From NCBI GenBank assembly GCA_951802425.1, contig OX637797.1, forward strand, positions 4,092,001-4,156,000: a stretch of 64,000 nucleotides of DNA, written 5' to 3'. A program made the translations under genes and the position numbers. This DNA comes from Clavaria fumosa. Lineage: Eukaryota; Basidiomycota; Agaricomycetes; Agaricales; Clavariaceae. Below, piece by piece: positions 1 through 10,366 of this stretch (its first letter is position 1; each line of letters starts with the position of its first letter). The notes beneath the pieces were generated by a model, which was given only the letters and a program-made list of their open reading frames with translations, was not told the DNA's origin and searched no databases.

Positions 1-1
1 C

Positions 2-1600
2 GACTATGCCCGCATCAATCTGCAAAATTTCTGGCCGATGTTCTCCAGTGAACAATTGATATCATCTCTCCAAGCTTCATCGCTTTATGTACCTGCACTC
101 CATGCATCATTTGTGATTGACGATCATCAACTCCGAGAGGACATCTGGTCTGGACTCTTGCTTGATCCTGTGATCATCCCGATCCTAGAAGACCTCTGCT
201 CAAACTCCATGGACACTAAGTGGTCCATGGACGACGACGGACTTCTCTGCGAGCACGGACGAATTTATGTACCGGACGTCAATGACCTCCAACTCTGCGT
301 TTTACACATGAGACATGATCACCCACTCGCCAGACATTTCAGTCGGACCAAGACTATGGCCTTGGTCTTCAGGGATTATACCTGGCCGAAACTCCGAGGA
401 TTTGTATTGGACTTTTGCAAATCTTGCACGACTTGTGGTAGGGTGAAAGCCCCTTGGCATAAGCCATATGGAATGCTCAAGCAGCTACCCATACCCGAGA
501 AACCATGGAATTCCATTTCAATGGATTTCATCAAGCAACTCCCTGAGAGCTTCGGTTTTACTGCAATATTAGTGGTTGTTGATAGGTTTATGAAGCAGGG
601 GATCTTCATCCTGATGACTGACAAAGTGAACTCTGCGGAGTTGGCCTGTCTATTCATATTCCACATCTTCTCAAAACATGGAGTTCCATCGCATGTCACC
701 TCTGATCGCAGCTCCAAGTTCATTTTCCGTTTTTTTTGCTCGTTGGGTAAAGTCCTGGACATGACTTTACACTTCACCTCTGGATATCATCCGGAGGGCG
801 ATGGACAGACAGAGCGGACTAACCAGACGTTGGAACAGTACCTCCGTTGTTACTGCAATTACCAGCAGGACAACTGGTCACATCTCCTGCCCCTGGCTGA
901 GTTTGCCTACAACAACACCCTGAGTGCCACCACTGGGGTTTCTCCATTCTTCGTGAACAAGGGCTATCACCTGAATATCTCAGTATTCCCTGAATGTGAA
1001 GTAACTTTGGTCCGTGCCCGAGAGCTCACTGTAGACTTGGATCAGCTGCACCAAGAACTCCATAACCAAATCACCAAAGCGCAGAGTCACTATCAGGGTC
1101 CGGCAGACAACCGTCAGACTCTGGCACCGGAGTTTAAGGTCGGAAACCAAGTCTATGTTAAAGCGAAGTTTTTCTGTATGACCAGGCCCTCCAAAAAACT
1201 CTCCGACAAGTTCCTCAGACCTTTCGAAATCATTGGAGAGGCCGGGTCGCACTCCTTTGTACTCCGACTCCCCGAGGCCATGTGAGCTGTCCACCCTGTC
1301 TTCAACATTTCCATGCTGGAGCCAGTCACTCTGAATACAATTCCAAATCGTACCATCTCCCCGCCTCCTCTGGTAGAGATCAACGGAGACTTAGAGCATG
1401 AAATCTCCGAAGTGCTTGACTCCAAGATCGACAAACACCACACCTGCAAACTCCTATACCTGGTGCGGTGGTCCGGATACAAAGGAACTGATGAGGAAAC
1501 ATCCTGGCTTCCCACTACTGAACTTGTTCATGCCTCTGAGGCCGTTTTGGATTTCTACCAAGCTTATCCGAACAAGCCCAGACCTCTCAATACCCTCTAG
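2..1600 (+). pseudogene. pol fragment: integrase and chromodomain (family A copy 1)
   Basis: One reading frame gives a zinc-binding H2C2 domain (H-x3-H region near 320-345, CKSCTTC near 420-440), the integrase core (MDFIKQLP at about 520, TSDRSSKF at about 705, GQTERTNQ at about 805) and a GPY/F-like tail. A single in-frame TGA at 1283-1285 separates this from the chromodomain (EISEVLDSK through LVRWSGYKGTDEETSW, about 1400-1510). The sister copy has CAA at the stop position, so the ancestral codon was probably CGA. In live relatives the chromodomain targets insertion to modified histone H3. Non-functional here. Confidence 0.9.
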
Positions 1601-1672
1601 ACCTTTCTCTGTTCACTCCGATACCCCGAAATTTCTCTTATGCTTCTATTTATGTACATTTTCCATTCAATA

Positions 1673-2140
1673 CACAGGCACATGTGGTGAAACTCTCCTA
1701 GTGATTTGATATGTACATTGTTTCACATTACTCCTATACTCTGTCCTTGCAGTATAAGTTTCCACCTGTATCTCCCTGCTCCTCAGTTTGAATATTAATG
1801 TCTCTTGATCCTAAAAACATCTCTGAGCTTTCGTCCTCATCGTCCTCGACATTCTCCACATCATCCGACCAACTCCGACCAACTCCAATGGACTCTGATC
1901 AACTTTGGAGTTTCTTGACTTGTGTTCTGATCCTCTCTTAGGTATTGTTCTTGTTTGATAAATAGGGACAAGTATATACGTGGTGGCACAACACATATGT
2001 TGAGGCCGCAGTCCCATAAGTCTCTTTCGTCTTGTTTACGTCTCCATTTCTCCAATATCGGACTCCAACCAGACTCTGATAGAGCATCTCCACTCCGCTC
2101 TGCTAACCCCTTTGCCGCTAACCTTGTTAGGACCATGACA
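1673..2140 (+). repeat. 3' portion of family A LTR
   Basis: This segment aligns almost base for base with 9900-10366 of the complete LTR, including the shared run beginning CACAGGCACATGTGG and the terminal GTTAGGACCATGACA. It lacks the LTR 5' end and polypurine tract. Confidence 0.88.
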
Positions 2141-2145
2141 GCTGG
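2141..2145. other. 5-bp target duplication GCTGG, partner of 6452-6456
   Basis: GCTGG follows the 3' end of an LTR (2140). Its reverse complement CCAGC follows the 5' end of an oppositely oriented LTR (6451). Both adjoin integrase sequence of family A at the same codon position (the MFSS/EQLISS boundary). This is what is expected of one element inserted antisense into another with a 5-bp duplication, later separated by an inversion. Confidence 0.7.
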
Positions 2146-4330
2146 AGAACATCGGCCAGAGGTTTTGCGGATTGATGTGGGCATAGTCACTATCCCCCTC
2201 ATTGGGATTGATGTCCCAACATCTAGTCAATGCATCGGGTTTCATTCCGAGGTGCCCAGGGCGGAATTGGATCACAAAATTGAACTGGGAAAGGAACTCT
2301 GACCACCTGGCTTGACACTGGGTGAGCAGGCGGACTGTGGAGAAGTACTCGAGGTTCTTATGGTCAGTAACAACGTCAACCAGAGTTTCAGAACCTTCGA
2401 GATAGTGCCTCCAAGTGGTAAACGCCTCAAATATAGTGAGGAGTTCCTTATCGTGGGTGTCATAGTTCAGTTCGGAGACACCTAGGGTGCAGGAATGAAA
2501 AGCAATAGGATGGACTTCACCGTCAGAGGTGACTGTAGAGAGTATCATGGTGACAGCATAGTCCGAGGCATCCATTTCGACTATCAGCAGAGCTCCAGGC
2601 ATGAAGTGCGAGAGGATCGGAGCCATGGAGAACACAGTTTTCAGATAGTCAAATGCAGACTGGCAATCGTCAGACCAATGCCACTTGATGTTTTTATGTG
2701 TCAAGCAGTTCATCAGAGTGACGATCTCGGAATAGCCATGGACAAAGCAGCGGTAGAAATTGGCGAACCTGAGGAAGGACTGGACATCCTTGACCTTCTG
2801 CAGAATTGGCCAATCCTGTATAGTTTTCACTTTAGCCATGTCCATAGAAAGTCCGGACAGAGATAAAACAAATCCAAGATACTCCACAGTTTCAGCGTGA
2901 AATTCACACTTAGCTGGGTTCAGGAAGAGACCGTTCTTCTGGAGCCTTCGGAGTACCTCTCGGACATGCTCAACGTGTTGTTCCAGATCCTCGGAGTAAA
3001 TGAGGATGTCATTGAGGTAGACAACCATGAACGTGTTGAGGAGGTTGGAGAATATATCATTCATGAAGTGCTGGAATGTAGCAGGCATGTTTGTGAGCCC
3101 GAAGGGCATCACACACCATTCAAAGGATCCATATTGGGTGTGGAATGCGGTCTTCCATTTGTCACCCTCAGCGATATGGACCAGGTGATACACATGTCAG
3201 AGGTCGAGTTTTGTATAGATTTGGGCTTTTCCTGGAACATCAAGAAGATCTTTAGTCAGCAGAAGCGGATAACAGTCTTTTTTGGTCACTTTATTGAGAC
3301 CACAGAAATCAATGCATAATCAGAGCATTCTGTTCTTCTTCCAGACAAAGAGCACAGGTGCTCCATGCAGAGAATGGCTTGGACGGATAAATCCGATGTG
3401 GAGGTGCTTGTCCAAAAACTTGTGGAGTTCGCTGAGTTCAGACTGTGACAGAGAGTAGACCGCACCTGGCGGAGGGGAATGGCCATCCAGCAGGTTGATC
3501 TTTAGATCATATGGTCGATGCGGAGCAAGGGTGTCCGCCTTCATTTTACTGAAGACATCTGGAAAGTCCCTGTACTCCTCCGGAACAGAGAGGAGGTCCT
3601 GGGGGGTGGTGTCGGGAACGTTGAACGAAGCAGAGGCCGCACATGTGGACTCGTTCAACAACATCATGCCAAAGACTTGGGACCCACGAAGTCCACAAGC
3701 CATGACGAATGCAGCAGCATTCACAAAAGAAACTTTGGGTGTCTCCTGGAGAGACGGAGTAGACGGAAAGGTCAGAGACTGAGTCAAAGACGGAGACAGA
3801 AGCAGAGATGGAGACAGAGTCTGGGTCTGGTTTGGAGTCACTGCAGATGACATTTGAACTGGAGCACACAGAGTGGAGACAGACAGAGGGACAGAGTGGA
3901 GAGTGCTGGCCAGTGCACCCTCCAGGTCAGATTTCGGAGTTTTCTCCTCTTTAGTAGATGGTCTGGGCTTTATCTGGCCAGTAGTCTAGTCAACCAGCGG
4001 GTTGTTTTGGAACAGCCAATTCATTCCCAAGATCACATCACTAGAGGGATCAAGATCAGTAACTACACACAAGACATCAGTCAGATCCATGGTGGAGAGC
4101 CGAATGGATAACCAGACCGCTTCGGTAACCCATACAGAGGTGGTCCTGTTAATCAAAACAACCTCCTGAGGGGTCACCGGAGTTTTCGGAAGACAGAAAC
4201 AAGAAGCAAATTTTGTGTCAATGAAACAAAGTTCAGCGCCAGAGTCTATCATAGCTTTGAACGGGGAAGAAATAGAAGGAGAGGAGGCAAGAAGGGAAAG
4301 AGAACCATGAAAGGAAAGGGTATCGAGTAT
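2146..4330 (-). pseudogene. pol: aspartic protease, reverse transcriptase, RNase H (family A copy 2)
   Basis: One frame is open apart from stops near 3987 (TAG), 3322-3320 (TGA) and 3199-3197 (TGA). Domains in order: retropepsin motif MIDSGAELCFIDTK (about 4250), RT start with GFIRPSHSLHGAP (about 3400), RT palm with MPFGLTNMPATFQ (about 3100), the catalytic box, and RNase H (VEMDASDYAV near 2570, VTDHKNLEYFS near 2360). The catalytic box reads VVYLNDILIYS where the family has D-D, so the first Asp has become Asn by a G-to-A change at a CpG. The two TGA codons sit where arginine is expected. Dead copy. Confidence 0.88.
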
Positions 4331-4431
4331 TGGTTTAGTATGATCAGAGTCAGAGCAGCCGGAGAGTCATACTATGCTCTCTGGGCTGCTCAATCTTTTT
4401 TTGGCACAGAGTCATCTCCATCAGAGGTGAT

Positions 4432-5565
4432 TCATGCAGTGCTGGCACTGGCCTGTGAGGTCCGCTTATGACACTCATTGGCTTTGTGGCCTGCTATTCC
4501 ACAAAAGAGGCACAGATTATTATCGAAACACCATTGGCATTCCTCTGGAGTCAGTTTTCCATCCTGACCCAGATGAGCCTTCTTTGTATTGCTGGAGCTA
4601 CTGGAGTTAGTGGAACCCTCAGCAACCTTTGGAATGGAGTTCCCAGAAGTCGAACCGGAGTTCACCGGACGCTTTTCTGAGGGTTTCTCAGACTTGGTAT
4701 TAGCGCCGGAAGTGTTCAGGGACTTGGGACTATCCGAAGTCTCCTTTTTGATGGTGTTGTTAGGCATCAGAGCCTTAACAGAGTCCTGAGAGATCTCCTG
4801 CTGCCAAGCCCAATAACGGCCATCGATCGCACTGGCTTGCTCATGGAGTCCATGGAGTGTGTCCACGCAGTTAACGCAGGCCAGTTCGTCCTTGATGCAG
4901 CTAGCAAGTCCTTTGTAGAACTGCCACTGCAATGCATACTCGTCCCAATGGACAATGGATGCGAATCTGTTGAACAAAATGGTATATTTTGTCAACTTCT
5001 GGTCCTCACGCATCTGGAGGCATTCGAGTTCGAACTCCGCCTTGCAGATTGTGTCATAAGGACCAAAGTTCTCTGTAAGTTGAGCAATGAACATCTTATA
5101 GTTTGAAAGAACTGGATGGTCTTCACCATCCAGGATCATTGGTTTGAACCATTCCAGGGTGAAGCCCCAGAGAAAGGAAAGGACATAGCATACCTTATGA
5201 GAATCAGACTTGAACACTCTTGGGCAATCAAGGAAGTTTAACTGGCATTGGACCAAGAAGCTTTTCAACTTCTTAGCATCCGAGCCATCAAATGTGTCAG
5301 GGTCACATGGTTTAACCATATCCGGGTGCTTGTTGGCATTAATAATTTGCTGAAGGAGATGTGCCGGAGTTGGTTCGCGCTCGGCTCGAGGTGTCGGAGG
5401 TTCATTTAGCTCGTCATCATCATCAGTGACTGAGGGATCTGACTCTTCGTCGTGGTCTGGTGGTCCAGACACACTCGGAGTCGGAGTATTGTCAGCCGGT
5501 TCTGGAATGTCGACATCGTCGGCAACAGTAGGTGGAAGTCGAGCACCAGATTGTGTAGTAGGCAT
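4432..5565 (-). CDS. Gag polyprotein, family A copy 2
   Basis: 377 residues, uninterrupted. An acidic proline-rich N-terminus (to about residue 80) is followed by a capsid-type retrotransposon gag domain (from TFDGSDAKKLKSFL, about residues 100-265). After a serine-rich linker comes one zinc knuckle, CLFCGIAGHKANEC, fitting CX2CX4HX4C. Gag packages element RNA in the cytoplasm. The stop is followed by pol in another frame, implying a frameshift-type gag-pol arrangement or decay at the junction. The frame is still open although pol is dead, so this copy is not likely to be ancient. Confidence 0.85.
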   Translation of the reverse strand: MPTTQSGARLPPTVADDVDIPEPADNTPTPSVSGPPDHDEESDPSVTDDDDELNEPPTPRAEREPTPAHLLQQIINANKHPDMVKPCDPDTFDGSDAKKLKSFLVQCQLNFLDCPRVFKSDSHKVCYVLSFLWGFTLEWFKPMILDGEDHPVLSNYKMFIAQLTENFGPYDTICKAEFELECLQMREDQKLTKYTILFNRFASIVHWDEYALQWQFYKGLASCIKDELACVNCVDTLHGLHEQASAIDGRYWAWQQEISQDSVKALMPNNTIKKETSDSPKSLNTSGANTKSEKPSEKRPVNSGSTSGNSIPKVAEGSTNSSSSSNTKKAHLGQDGKLTPEECQWCFDNNLCLFCGIAGHKANECHKRTSQASASTA

Positions 5566-5605
5566 TGCTAAGTTGGTATATACGAGGTTTGAAGTTCAAA
5601 TATAC
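5566..5605 (-). other. Leader between 5' LTR and gag
   Basis: Only 40 bp separate the LTR end from the gag start codon. On the minus strand it begins GTATATTTGAACTTCAAACC. It does not begin with the TGG expected of a tRNA 3'-end primer site, so the primer is unresolved. Confidence 0.4.
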
Positions 5606-6451
5606 TGTCACGGTCCTAACAAGGTTAGCAGCGAAGGGGTTAGCAGAGCGGAGATGTTCTATTGGAGTCTGGTCGGAGTCCGATATCAGAGAGACAGAGA
5701 AGTAAACAAGAGGAAAGAGACTTATGGGACTGCGGCCTCAACGTATGTGTTGTGCCACCACGTATATACTTGTCCCTATTTATCAAACAAGAACAATACC
5801 TAAGAGAGGATCAGAACACAAGTCAAGAAACTCCGAAGTTGATTGGAGTCTGTCGGAGTTGCTTGGAGTTGGTCAGATGACGTGGAGAATGTCGCGGACA
5901 ATGAGGACAAAAGCTCAGAGATGTTTTTAGGATCAAGAGATGTTAATATTCGAACTGAGGAGCAGGGAGATACAGGTGGAAACTTATACTGCAAGGACAG
6001 AGTATAGGAGTAATGTGAAACAATGTACATATCAGATTACTAGGAGAGTTTCACCACATGTGCCTGTGCAATTTTCATGGAACAAAGAAACAACAACAAA
6101 AGCAACTCCCATGGGTCAAGGGTATCCTCTCAATGGTAAACAGAATGAGGGGATGGAGGGAGAAGGTTCTAGAACAAGGTCCCAATGGTCCAAAGGCCAA
6201 TGGAGTAAAGTCCAATGAAGGTGTGGAGCAGAGTGTATGGAGTTATGGCAGAGTGGAGCATATGGAGTTATGGCGGAGCGGAGTGTATGGAGTTATGGCA
6301 GAGCAGAGTGTACGGAGTTATGGCAGAGCAGAGCATACAGAGTTATGGTGGAGCAGAGCATACAGAGTTATGGCGGAGCAGATCGGAGTTGGTATGGAGC
6401 TTGGAGTCCAGCACGGGGATAGTGCTTATGCAAGCGGATGGGGTCGTAACA
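5606..6451 (-). repeat. Family A 5' LTR, 846 bp
   Basis: On the minus strand it starts TGTTACGACCCC at 6451 and ends GGACCGTGACA at 5606, matching the termini of the 3' LTR at 9641-10366 (726 bp). The extra length is mainly a tandem array of 25-bp units at 6235-6384. Confidence 0.88.
6235..6384 (-). repeat. 25-bp minisatellite inside the LTR, six units
   Basis: Six consecutive 25-bp units of the form TATGGAGTTATGGCAGAGTGGAGCA, each with one to four changes. The other LTR (about 9715-9750) has roughly one unit, so the array expanded within U3 of one copy. Confidence 0.8.
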
Positions 6452-6456
6452 CCAGC

Positions 6457-8006
6457 GAACAATTGATATCATCTCTCCGAGCTTTGTCGCTTTATGTACC
6501 TGCACTCCACGTGTCATTTGTGATTGACGATCATCAACTCCAAGAGGACATCCAGTCTGGACTCTTGCTCAATCCTGTGATCATCCCAATCCTAGAAGAC
6601 CTCCACTCGAACTCCATGGACCCTAAGTGGTCCATGGACAATGACAGACTTCTCTGCAAGCGCAGATGGATTTATGTACCGGACATCAATGACCTCCAAC
6701 TCTGCGTTTTACATGTGAGACATGTTCACCCACTCACCAGACATTTCAGTCAGACCAAGACTACAGCCTTGGTCTTCAGGGATTATACCTGGCCAAAACT
6801 CCGAGGATTTGTATTGGACTTTTGCAAATCTTGTACAACTTGTGGTAGGGTGAAAGCCCCTCGGCATAAGCCATATGGAATGCTCAAGCAGCTGCCCATA
6901 CCCAAGAAACTGTGGAATTCCATTTCAATGGATTTCATCAAGCAACTCCCTGAGAGCTCCAGTTTTACCACAATATTGGTGGTTGTTGATAGGTTTACGA
7001 AGCAGGGGATCTTCATCCCGACAACCAACGAAGTGAACTCTGCAGAGTTGGCCTGTCTATTCGTATTCCATGTCTTCTCAAAACATGCAGTTCCATCACA
7101 TGTCACCTCCAATCGCGGCTCTGAGTTCGTTTCCCATTTTTTTCACTCATTGGGTAAAGTCCTGGACATGACTTTACACTTCACCTCTGGATATCATCTG
7201 GAGGGTGACAGACAGACGGAGTGGACTAACCAGATGTTGGAACAGTACCTCCATTGTTACTGCAATTACCAGGAGGACAACTGGTCACAGCTCCTCCCCC
7301 TGGCTGAGTTTGCCTACAACAATGCCCTGAGCACCACCACTGGGGTTTCTCTGTTCTTTGCGAACAAGGGCTACCACCCGAATATGTCAGTATTCCCTGA
7401 ATGCAAAGTAACTTTGGTCTGTGCCCAAGAACTCGCTGTAGACTTGGATCAGCTGCACCAAGAACTCCGTACCCAAATCGCTGAAGCACAGAGTTGCTAT
7501 CAGGGCCCAGTGGACAACTGTCAGACTCCAGCACTGGAGTTTAAGGTTGGAAACCGAATCTATGTTAAGGCGAAATTTTCTGTACGACCAGACCCTCCAA
7601 AAAACTCTCCAACAAGTTCCTCAGACCCTTTGAAATCATCAGAGAGGCCAGTTCACACTCCTTTGTACTCCAACTCCCCGAGGCCATGCAAGCTGTCCAC
7701 CCCGTCTTTCACATTTCCATGCTGGAGCCAGTCACTCCGAATACAATTCCAAATTGTACCATCTCCCTGCCTCCTCCAGTAGAGATTGACGGAGACCTAG
7801 AGCATGAAATCTCCGAAGTGCTCGACTCCAAGATCAACAAATGCCGTACCTGCAAACTCCTATACCTGGTGTGGTGGTCCGGATATGAAGGAACCGATGA
7901 GGAAACATCCTGGCTCCCTGCTACAGAACTTGCTCATGCCTCTGAGGCCATTTCGGATTTCCACCAAGCTTATCCAAACAAGCCTGGACCTCTCAATACC
8001 CTCTAG
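6457..8006 (+). pseudogene. pol fragment: integrase and chromodomain (family A copy 2, 3' half)
   Basis: The integrase shares H2C2, core and tail with the copy at 2-1285. At about 7575 a run of five T has become four, shifting the frame. The chromodomain continues in another frame at 7686-8006 (VHPVFHISMLEP, then EISEVLDSKIN and LVWWSGYEGTDEETSW). Core residues are altered too: the second catalytic motif reads TSNRGSEF instead of TSDRGSEF, and the third reads RQTEWTNQ instead of GQTERTNQ. Most differences from the first copy are CG against CA or TG. Non-functional. Confidence 0.88.
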
Positions 8007-8444
8007 ACTTTTCTCTGTTCACTCCAATACCCCAAAATTTCTCTTATGCTTCTATTTATGTACATTTTCCATTCTATACAACTCCATCTCTTTTCTCTGT
8101 CTTCTCCAAATCATAAATAAAACAAAATAAAATAAAATAAAATAATCTGTATTTCCATCTCTCTGTCTCTCCATCTCTCTCTCTGTTCCTTTCTCCAAAA
8201 ACTCCAAAAACTCTGAAAAACCTCCTTTCTTCTTATTCCTTTCTCCAAAAACTCCAAACTTTTTATTTTCTCCCAAGTCTGACTCCGAATCTCTCTTTGT
8301 CTTCTCCATCTTGTCTTACTTATTTTCCTTTCACTCTGCTTACTTTTCACTCAAGTTCAAGGATAAAAAACAATAAAAATTATAAAAAAGAAAACAATAA
8401 AAAGAAAAACAATAAATACAACGTAGATAAATTTTTGTATTTTT
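8007..8444. other. AT-rich, low-complexity spacer of family A
   Basis: Holds an AAAAT-type run (about 8115-8145), CT-rich tracts (8150-8300) and an A-rich run (8360-8430). No supported gene. It lies between the convergent ends of pol and the antisense extra gene, so it may contain both 3' ends and polyadenylation signals. Confidence 0.5.
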
Positions 8445-9410
8445 CTAGGCAGAGGGGGGCGAGCCAGGCAATGCTTGTAAAACTCCTTCGGGCTCCTTAA
8501 GCCCGGACTCCACTACCGCCTCCACCTCCGCCTCTTCCTCCGCCTCTTCCTTCACCTTTCCCTTCTGCTTCCCCATCACCTCCACCACCATGTCCTCCAC
8601 CTCCGCCTTCTCCACCTCCGCTCTCAAAGCCTCCGCCTTCTTCTTCCTCACCTCCTCCACTGCCTCCTCCACTGCCTCCACCTTCTCCACCACCTCCATC
8701 CTCCTCCCCCACTTCTCCAAAATCCCATGGAGGATCTTCCGATCCTCTGCTGCCACCTCCATCCTCCACTCCTCTATCGCAACCACCCCCCTCAGGACCA
8801 CGTTATGTGTGGCCCGCATCAAATTTAACACCTCCTCCTCTGCCCGCCAACCCCACGGCACCCACATCTCCACCCTATCCTCCTCCAACTCTGCGGACCG
8901 CTTGGTCCACATCCCCTTCGCCTTTTTCCGCTCCAGCCTCTCCACCTCTCCACCTCTGCACTTCTGCTTCGCCCCTGCACAGGCATTGCAGGCCGTCCCC
9001 CGCCCCCCACTCGGCCACACACAGGCCACCCCCAACCTATGACATTGCGTGCACTCCACACAATCCACCTCCATCTCCGGTGTCGGAGATCGCTTCCTCC
9101 CTACCCCTTGCTCCTGCACCACCTCTGCCACCCTCCGCTTCGCCTCCACTGCCTTCGCCCTCTCCAGCTCCTCCCGCCGCACCTTATCTGCCACCTCCCT
9201 CGCTTTCCGCTCCTCTTCCTCCTGCCTCCACCACTCCTCTTCCTCCCTCACCTTTTTCTCCCTCAACACGTTGATCCTTTTTGTGAGGGCCACGATATTG
9301 GGGTCCTCATTCTCTGCACAAGGTTGCATGGGGACAGTGACTATGGGTCGTGGGCGAGGGCGGGAGGGGCGGCTGGGCCCGGCTCTGGGCGTCGATTGTG
9401 CATTGGACAT
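8445..9410 (-). CDS. Antisense extra protein of family A, Zn2Cys6-like with coiled coil
   Basis: 321 residues, no stops. The N-terminal third is proline/arginine-rich, then a strongly charged coiled coil (about residues 40-105). Next is a six-cysteine motif at C120-C123-C130-C141-C144-C151, which is CX2CX6CX10CX2CX6C, the spacing of fungal Gal4-type binuclear zinc clusters. One extra Cys sits at 117. A long glutamate-rich helical region follows (about 190-310). The gene lies antisense between chromodomain and PPT. I know no function. The motif suggests DNA or RNA binding, and antisense control of the element is possible but is inference. A counterpart lies in family B at 35181-37202. Confidence 0.7.
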   Translation of the reverse strand: MSNAQSTPRAGPSRPSRPRPRPIVTVPMQPCAENEDPNIVALTKRINVLREKKVREEEEWWRQEEEERKAREVADKVRREELERAKAVEAKRRVAEVVQEQGVGRKRSPTPEMEVDCVECTQCHRLGVACVWPSGGRGTACNACAGAKQKCRGGEVERLERKKAKGMWTKRSAELEEDRVEMWVPWGWRAEEEVLNLMRATHNVVLRGVVAIEEWRMEVAAEDRKILHGILEKWGRRMEVVEKVEAVEEAVEEVRKKKAEALRAEVEKAEVEDMVVEVMGKQKGKVKEEAEEEAEVEAVVESGLKEPEGVLQALPGSPPSA

Positions 9411-9627
9411 GAGAAGTTTTTAAAAGAAAGATTGCCCGTGTTAGGGGTGAGTGGTGATAGTGATGAGTTAAGGAAGAGAAAAGCAGAGTGCGTTGCGCAT
9501 GGTTGTTTTAACCCCCAAAAAAAATTTCAGACTCCGATCGAAGTGCTGTGAAACTCCGATGCTAACTCGTTATGGACAACACATGTTCACATGGAGTTGA
9601 GCCACAGGGTCTCAGGGGTTCAACCCT

Positions 9628-9640
9628 AAGAGGGGGATAC
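9628..9640 (+). other. Polypurine tract of family A
   Basis: AAGAGGGGGATAC directly precedes the LTR start TGTTATGACC, the expected position of the plus-strand primer in reverse transcription. Confidence 0.75.
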
Positions 9641-10366
9641 TGTTATGACCCCATCTGCTTGCATAAGCACGATCCCTGCCCCAGACTCTGAGCTCCGTAC
9701 CAACTCCAATCCGCTCCGCCATAACTCCGTGCGCTCCATTCCACACCTCCATTGGACTTTACTCTGCCGGCCTTCAGACCATTCGGACTTCATTCTAGAA
9801 CCTTCTCCCTCCATCCCCTCATCCTGTTTACCATTGAGAGGATACCCTTGACCCATGGGAGTTGCTTTTTTGTTGTTGTTTCTTTGTTCCATGAAAATTG
9901 CACAGGCACATGTGGTGAAACTCTCCTAGTAATTTGATATGTACATTGTTTCACATTACTCCTATACTCTGTCCTTGCAGTATAAGTTTCCACCTGTATC
10001 TCCCTGCTCCTCAGTTCGAATATTAATGTCTCTTGATCCTAAAAACATCTCTGAGCTTTTGTCCTCATCATCCTTGACATCCTCCACATCATCCGACTAA
10101 CTCCAACCAACTCCAATCAACTCCAGCAGACTCCGATATTCTCAGAGTTTGACTTCTCTGTTTGATTTCTTTCTGGCATTGTTTTCTGTTTGATAAATAG
10201 GGACAAGGTATATACATGGTGGCACAACACATACGTTGAGGCTGCAGTCCCATAAGTCTCCTTCTTCTCTACTTACTACTCCATTTCTCTGATATTGGAC
10301 TCCAATAATACATCTCCATTCCACTCTGTTAACCCCTTCGCTGTTAACCTTGTTAGGACCATGACA
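9641..10366 (+). repeat. Family A 3' LTR, 726 bp
   Basis: TGTTATGACCCC at the start and GGACCATGACA at the end form short inverted termini. It is the reference for the partial LTR at 1673-2140 and the longer 5' LTR at 5606-6451. Confidence 0.9.

Larger units (their letters stand above)
1..2140 (+). mobile_element. Ty3/gypsy family A, copy 1 (3' part, truncated)
   Basis: The window opens inside the pol gene of this element. What is seen is the end of RNase H/linker, integrase, chromodomain and then the last 468 bp of an LTR. The extra-gene region and the first 259 bp of the LTR, both present in the sister copy at 8007-9899, are deleted at about 1672. The LTR ends at 2140 in GGACCATGACA and is followed at once by GCTGG, a 5-bp sequence matching the integrase site that another family A copy had at this point. 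The 5' half would lie left of the window. Confidence 0.85.
2141..6451 (-). mobile_element. Ty3/gypsy family A, copy 2 (5' half: LTR, gag, PR, RT, RNase H)
   Basis: Read on the minus strand, the order is 5' LTR (6451-5606), leader, gag (5565-4432), protease, reverse transcriptase and RNase H, stopping abruptly at the first codons of integrase (2141). The missing 3' half starts on the other strand at 6452, so this half appears to be an inverted piece of the element whose 3' half lies at 6452-10366. See the inversion finding. Confidence 0.85.
6452..10366 (+). mobile_element. Ty3/gypsy family A, 3' half with extra antisense gene and 3' LTR
   Basis: Starts with CCAGC directly against the outer edge of an inverted LTR, then runs through integrase, chromodomain, an AT-rich spacer, an antisense gene (9410-8445), polypurine tract (9628-9640) and LTR (9641-10366). 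The right flank is a family B LTR remnant, entered at the sequence CATGT. Its own 5' half is most simply the inverted block at 2141-6451. Confidence 0.85.

Noticed and set aside
5566..5605. tRNA primer site of family A
   Set aside because: No TGG at the expected place and no tRNA match I can defend.
6058..6456. N-terminal extension of the integrase frame at 6457, including SYGRVEH-type repeats
   Set aside because: It is the reverse side of an inverted LTR and its minisatellite; the joined frame is an accident of the rearrangement.
8590..9551. Plus-strand ORFs opposite the antisense gene of family A
   Set aside because: Pro/Ser/Thr-rich mirror of a Glu/Lys/Arg-rich gene; no motif. The minus strand has the cysteine motif.
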